This document shows positions 59,622 through 64,000 of a stretch of 64,000 bases of DNA, in pieces. How positions within the stretch are numbered: position 1 is the first letter of the stretch; every line of letters begins with the position of its first letter. This DNA is from Kwoniella bestiolae CBS 10118 (Eukaryota; Basidiomycota; Tremellomycetes; Tremellales; Cryptococcaceae), in contig NC_089241.1 of the NCBI RefSeq assembly GCF_000512585.2, forward strand, positions 6,714,001 through 6,778,000. The letters run 5' to 3'. The notes below the pieces were generated by a model. That model was not told the origin of the DNA. It saw only the letters and a list, made by a program, of their open reading frames with translations, and made no database searches. The translations under genes were made by a program, and so were the position numbers.

Positions 59622-61519
59622 ATGACATACAGAGACAGCTTCATCTCCACAGCCAGCACCGACACCTACCCATCCACCATGTCCAGCTTATCCCACTCTG
59701 CTCTAGGTCTGACAGACGCCCCTCTTCGTCCCCGACTTCGATCCACTCTCGCAAACTCAACCTCATCATCATCTGTCCCAGGTACACCTGTACGAACCAA
59801 AGCCTTTCGGCCCCAACTTCGTCAACCACCTTCTCGCAGCTCGCTACATCAAGAAGCGACTACCAATGCAGCTCGACGGGTGGTACATCAACAGTCAAAC
59901 GAGGTTTTACGCACAATCCCGCCCAAATCTTCTCAGTCAGACCTGAGTAGCAATGGTCCTCCACCTACGTCAAGACCTGTCTCAAGGAATGGAACAGCTC
60001 CTGACCCTCAGAATACACCAGAGAGGCCAGCTACGACACCTGCCAAACCCACATCACGTTCCACCCCTACCACTCAGCTCGCTCGGCCCTCTCAACCCCA
60101 AAGAGCCGAGACCACTCAACCTACTCTCACCCGTGCAACACAACGACCCCCTGTTCAAAGAAAGCCCGTCCCTGTACCGGCTTTTCCAGCTAGGACGGAA
60201 TCTTCTCTCGCAGAAGAATGGGAAGCAGAACTGATCAAGGATACTCGCCAGCTCAACATCCGACCTGCGCCTACACCTGCTAGACAGGGTCCATCGGGCA
60301 AAGAGAGGGAAGAGCAGAGGCTTAAGGATATGGAATGGGAGAGATCGGGTATGTGGGATACAACCCGAGATCCAGCTAGAGAAGCTGAAGATAGGGCTAG
60401 GAGGGATTTCGGCAGAGATGTTGGTAAGTTTAGATCAGCTTTGCATTCCCCTCACCGGCTCATCATCCTCCCCATAATGAGCTAACAAGACCCGCCTGCA
60501 GCATATCCACCTGCAACACCTCGAGTACCTGTCCGAGCTGCACCATCCGGCGTCACCTCCGTCCACATCGGCATAAGACCACGACTTCATCCAACAAGAG
60601 CGTCCGACTCGATGGTCCGTAATCAACCTGATCCTTCTATCCCTGTTCCCCTCTTTTCACCCGCATCTGCATCACCCGACCTTCCAGATGATTTCTCCAG
60701 AAGCAGCCACAACCCTCGCTACGATCCTGCGCTCGCTGAAAAGGCCAAGAAGGAATACGAAGATTGGAAAGCTAGAAAAGCGGAAAGAGAGGGTGGTATT
60801 GCCGACGAAGGTGAGAACCACGGAACGAGAGATTGGGTGCCGAAATCCAGAGAGGTGGCTAGACCTGGTAATGTGGAAGGTATCGCCCATTCGGATGCGT
60901 ACGAAGATACCCACCACCGAATGAGTGTTCAGGATCAGATGATACTGCATCAACAAATGCAAGCAATGCAACAGCAGGCTATGCAGATGCAAATGGCCGA
61001 GGCTGCTCCGCCAGTCGAGAAGCAGCAAACACCAATGCCAAAACAACCTGCCAAAGCTCCGATTCAAGCTCAAGTCCAGACGCCAGAAGTAGCTCAACCT
61101 GCTCAAAATGCAGAAGATATGAATTTGGCACAAGATCAGATTCAAGCTCATGATTGGGGATACCCCTATCTATATGGAATGGGATGGGACCCTACGGGGA
61201 TGGGAGCGGGTCAGATGCAAGGTATGGAGGGGTATTATCCTGAACAAGGTTATTGGGATCCGTTGTACTGGTGGGGAATGGGAGGGATGATGAGTGATCC
61301 ACAACAACTCGCTATGGCCCAAGGTCAAGGTGCCAACGAGTGAGTATTGTTCGATTGACTGCCCTTGCTACACACGACTAAATCCTCTTTGTTATTCCCT
61401 TCAACAGTGGCAAGAAAGTTCAATTCGTCGACCCGAATCCAGACGCCACTCAAGAAGGTTTATCGAACCAGGCAGCCTCGACCCCCATCACACCTGAAGA
61501 TCCATATGCGGAGTTGTAA
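59622..61519 (+). CDS. Uncharacterised low-complexity protein, Gln/Met/Pro-rich
   Basis: Three exons: 59622-60423, 60502-61339, 61408-61519 (583 residues). No recognised family. The first 170 residues are Ser/Thr/Pro/Arg-rich and probably disordered. Charged segments follow: ESSLAEEWEAELIKDTRQLN, REEQRLKDMEWERSGMWDTT, and AEKAKKEYEDWKARKAEREG (a likely helix). Then a Gln/Met run (QMILHQQMQAMQQQAMQMQM) and a Gly/Tyr/Trp/Met-rich region (YPYLYGMGWDPTGMGAGQMQ) of the kind seen in prion-like domains. The C-terminus is polar. No signal peptide or membrane span. The third exon ends in TAA at 61517-61519; reading GTAAGT there as a donor gives no open continuation. Confidence 0.75.
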
Positions 61520-61838
61520 GTGCCATTTTCAACTTTCCACCCACTCATCCCTTTGAGGTCCCTTTGAGCTACCCGAGTTGTCCCCTTTGTTGGAAGGATA
61601 CCCCTTTCATTCTTTCCTTCATCCCCTTTTATTATCTGAGCTATCCCAAGTCGGCCATCTCTTCAACTCCTCCAAGGGATAGGTGCTGGATGATCTTCCA
61701 AGGCGAAAATCATTGATATACATGCCACTTTGAATGGAGTATCATGGTTGATCATCCCTATTCCCTTATATTTTTTCTATATCTCTACACAACTCGTGAT
61801 ATTGTTCATTGCCTTTCTTTCCATATAACTTTCCTGAG
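61520..61838. other. Intergenic region
   Basis: C/T-rich 3' flank and leader sequence with no long frame. Confidence 0.4.
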
Positions 61839-62186
61839 ATGTTCGGCACCACTCCACCACTCCATCCCTCTACTTTACAAGCTATCTCTGGCAACCATTA
61901 CGGTATGGCGTACGAACAGCCTATGCCTCAAGCTCAAACTTCTCCTTATGGAGGTGTTGGTTTTGGTCTGGGAGGTAGTGGCGGAATGATGAGTCCTGGT
62001 TCTGGAGGCGGCCAGGCTTTCCCTTCGATGCGTAGTATGGGGATGAACATGGGCATGGGTGTAATGCCCGGTATTGGTGCAATGGGGGGTATGCCTGGTA
62101 TGGGAGCGATGGGAATGGGTGGGATGAGTGGGATGGGAGGTATGGGAATGGGTGGCATGGCTGGTTTTCCCAACGGGTTGGTGTGA
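61839..62186 (+). CDS. Small Gly/Met-rich protein
   Basis: A single open frame of 115 codons: MFGTTPPLHPSTLQAISGNH, then a Gly/Met repeat (GMNMGMGVMPGIGAMGGMPG and similar) to FPNGLV. Upstream in this frame there is a TGA 40 bases before the ATG, and the only AG (61838) has the wrong phase to join the previous gene, so it is either an own small gene or a fragment. The composition resembles the neighbouring genes on both sides. Low-complexity sequence can remain open by chance, so confidence is low. Confidence 0.4.
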   Translation: MFGTTPPLHPSTLQAISGNHYGMAYEQPMPQAQTSPYGGVGFGLGGSGGMMSPGSGGGQAFPSMRSMGMNMGMGVMPGIGAMGGMPGMGAMGMGGMSGMGGMGMGGMAGFPNGLV

Positions 62187-62519
62187 CTCGTCCTTTCCAT
62201 TTTGTTTCTTTAGGCGAGGTGATAAAGGGATGATCGGTCTGGACTCCCCTTCTATACCTACGGTCCAGTTCCGCCCGTGGGGCGACTATCCATGATATGG
62301 CCCGTTTCATCCTCTCCCTTTGGCCCCGTGACTCATGATAATTGTCTCTTCCACTTCATAAAGGAAGGAACTAATATAACTCGTGTGATAATATCATATA
62401 TGGGCTCCACTTCCCATGCCTCTTCGCCTTCCCATGCCCCTTCATTGCCTTCAAGTATTTAAACGTATACAAAGCTGACTCCTGGACTTCAACCACTTTC
62501 CAAACCCAACCCGCAACTC
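62187..62519. other. Intergenic region
   Basis: Nothing supported; CT-rich leader and TATTTAAACG at about 62456, a possible TATA element about 60 bases before the next ATG. Confidence 0.4.
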
Positions 62520-63693
62520 ATGTCATCCATCTTCCCCCAACGACCCACTGCACACTACCGACGTGTCTCCTCCACTGAAAATCCTCATCGACAACTCAAC
62601 GGCAAAACCTCCTCCTCTCCAACACGACAACCACGTAATTCTGATTCTCCCTCCCGCCAACCCAAATCGCCACTCTCACCATTCCATTCGCACTCCCATC
62701 ATGCCCCGTCGATCGCACCTCGCTCACGATCCCATACCACCCCTTTACCTGTCACCTCGCCTGTCCCGCCATCACCCCTGACTCGACCTCCCATCACCCC
62801 CAGGGCCTACAGTATGATGTACAATAACCCCTATCAATGGGGTGGCGCTCAAGGTGGCAACGGAATGATGCCTGGTGGGTATAATCCTTACATGATGATG
62901 GGTGGTGGGAGTCAAGCTGGCTCCACGATGAATGGTCCCACCGCTGGAGGTAGTGCCGCTGGTACCATTTCCGCTCGAGGTGGTGCTCCCTCAGAAGGGG
63001 GGATGCAGGCGTTCGACTCGTCCAAGATGAAGCAGGGTAGAATGGGGCACTATGGCTATCTTGAAGGTCGAGGTGAGCATTTGTCTTGATTCAACCGAAC
63101 CGGCGGGGCTTGAATCAACCTCGGAAGACCGAGATCGCACCCATCGTCACTGACTCGGACGATTCTCCCTTCCTTTGTTCGCGACGTTGTAGCATAGCTA
63201 ACTTTCCTTTCTTTCCATACTAGAACTCGCAGGACCACCCGTGGGGTTCTTACCTGCTGGGGTCCAGCCTGAGCAATACGATTCCCCAGCTGCACCGTCG
63301 AATAATCAGATCTCCCCCTCGCACAGAGCAGCGAGTACAGCCGGTCAATCGTATTATACTGCACCTCCTTCACAGGGTGGTGGTGGGTCTGTCAATGGGT
63401 CGATGGCATGGGGCGATTCGGGTAATACCCCTAGAGCAAGGTATGATGGGTGTGAGTTTGATACCTCCTCCGTTTAACTTTACTTGTTAGGGTGTGACTG
63501 ATGAGGATTGATGGTGGTAGCATCCACAGCTGCGGGATACGTCCAAGCTGATTTGGATACGCCTTACCCCCGAACCAACGGTGGAGGAGCATCCTCAGCA
63601 TTCACGAGGTACGGTCCTGATGGGTCGATCGTTAACGGTATAGACGGTAGGATGGGGATAAACCATCGAAGATTAAGAGAAGGGAGGGTTTAG
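62520..63693 (+). CDS. Uncharacterised low-complexity protein, Gly/Ser/Pro-rich
   Basis: Three exons: 62520-63072, 63224-63451, 63521-63693 (317 residues). The N-terminal third is Ser/Pro/His/Arg-rich (PLSPFHSHSHHAPSIAPRSR). The middle is Gly/Met/Asn/Tyr-rich (MMYNNPYQWGGAQGGNGMMP, YNPYMMMGGGSQAG), followed by a more ordered-looking KMKQGRMGHYGYLEGREL. After the long second-exon junction comes LAGPPVGFLPAGVQPEQY and a Ser/Thr/Gly-rich tail ending GINHRRLREGRV. No family recognised. The Tyr/Gly/Asn composition is prion-like. The first intron (151 bases) is long for this window but both ends and the phase are clear. Confidence 0.72.
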
Positions 63694-64000
63694 GCGTCAA
63701 GTCAAGTCATTTCCATTTCTCTTACATTTACCGCTGAATTTTGAATTTCTCTCTGTATTTTGTGCATTCAAGCTCGTAGTATCTCGGATTCAGGTGACTT
63801 TGAAAAGGTCAGTATACTATTTGTGTAACGCTTCGATACTTTTTTCATATATCCATGCGGTTCGGTGGTTTCTGCGATATTACAATGTATATGCATAATG
63901 TTTATTGTACATGACTAGGTTGCTTGAAAATTGGGGATTGACGTTGATGTTGTAATGTAAAAGGCAGATCGTCGCTTGTCGTATAATGTCGTTCATCATC
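63694..64000. other. 3' flank at the window end
   Basis: AT-rich sequence after the last stop; no further gene can be supported before the window ends. Confidence 0.4.

Noticed and set aside
1..64000. Transposons, CRISPR arrays, rRNA or tRNA genes
   Set aside because: No reverse transcriptase or transposase motifs, terminal repeats, spacer arrays or recognisable RNA genes seen by eye; a tRNAscan/Infernal run would be needed to exclude small RNAs.

Overview
The window is nuclear DNA of a basidiomycete yeast, most probably a tremellomycete (Cryptococcus/Kwoniella type). This is inferred from gene content and intron style, not from a database match. Genes are packed on both strands and cut by many short introns (mostly 36-70 bases) with GTGAGT/GTAAGT/GTACGT donors, a GCTGAC/GCTAAC/GCTGAT branch site about 8-15 bases before the acceptor, and CAG/TAG ends. 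Exon coordinates below were built by hand from splice signals and reading phase. I see no rRNA, tRNA, CRISPR array or intact transposon.

Layout. 0-4 kb: tail of a Dal5-like MFS transporter and a Zn2Cys6 regulator. 4-17.4 kb: a dense block with SWC4 (chromatin remodelling), a URB2-like ribosome biogenesis factor, a 4E-T-like eIF4E-binding protein, chorismate mutase (ARO7), a Cupin_5 protein and a 912-aa unknown protein carrying an internal duplication. 17.9-22.4 kb: a degraded stretch with an interrupted gene, a heavily broken gene relic and a pyrimidine tract. 22.5-31 kb: a His/Asp/Cys-rich small protein, COX15 (heme A synthase), a tyrosine phosphatase, a Sac2/INPP5F-like phosphoinositide phosphatase and an amino-acid permease. 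32-35.3 kb: a 2.2-kb intergenic region with clustered GATAAG sites, then another interrupted gene. 35.7-43.4 kb: a nitrilase-family amidase, pyruvate kinase, mitochondrial ribosomal protein uL1 and ATP12. 44-56 kb: a second Zn2Cys6 regulator, an NmrA-like oxidoreductase, lipin (PAH1), a YIPF1/2 (Yip5) membrane protein and YPT6/Rab6. 56.4-64 kb: a Dal5-like MFS transporter with an apparent one-base frameshift, and three neighbouring low-complexity Gln/Met/Gly-rich proteins.

Most genes are unrelated housekeeping genes. Loose themes are mitochondrial respiration (COX15, ATP12, uL1m), nitrogen uptake or metabolism (amino-acid permease with GATA-type promoter sites, two Dal5-like transporters, nitrilase) and phospholipid/membrane traffic (Sac2, lipin, Yip, Ypt6). 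Nothing argues for a secondary-metabolite cluster or a defence system. The most unusual signals are very small exons (9, 11, 16 and 22 bases, and a possible single-base exon), an in-frame 152-residue extension ahead of a mitochondrial presequence, the internal duplication in the unknown protein at 14.5-17.4 kb, and several broken genes that may be pseudogenes or may hide unusual splicing.
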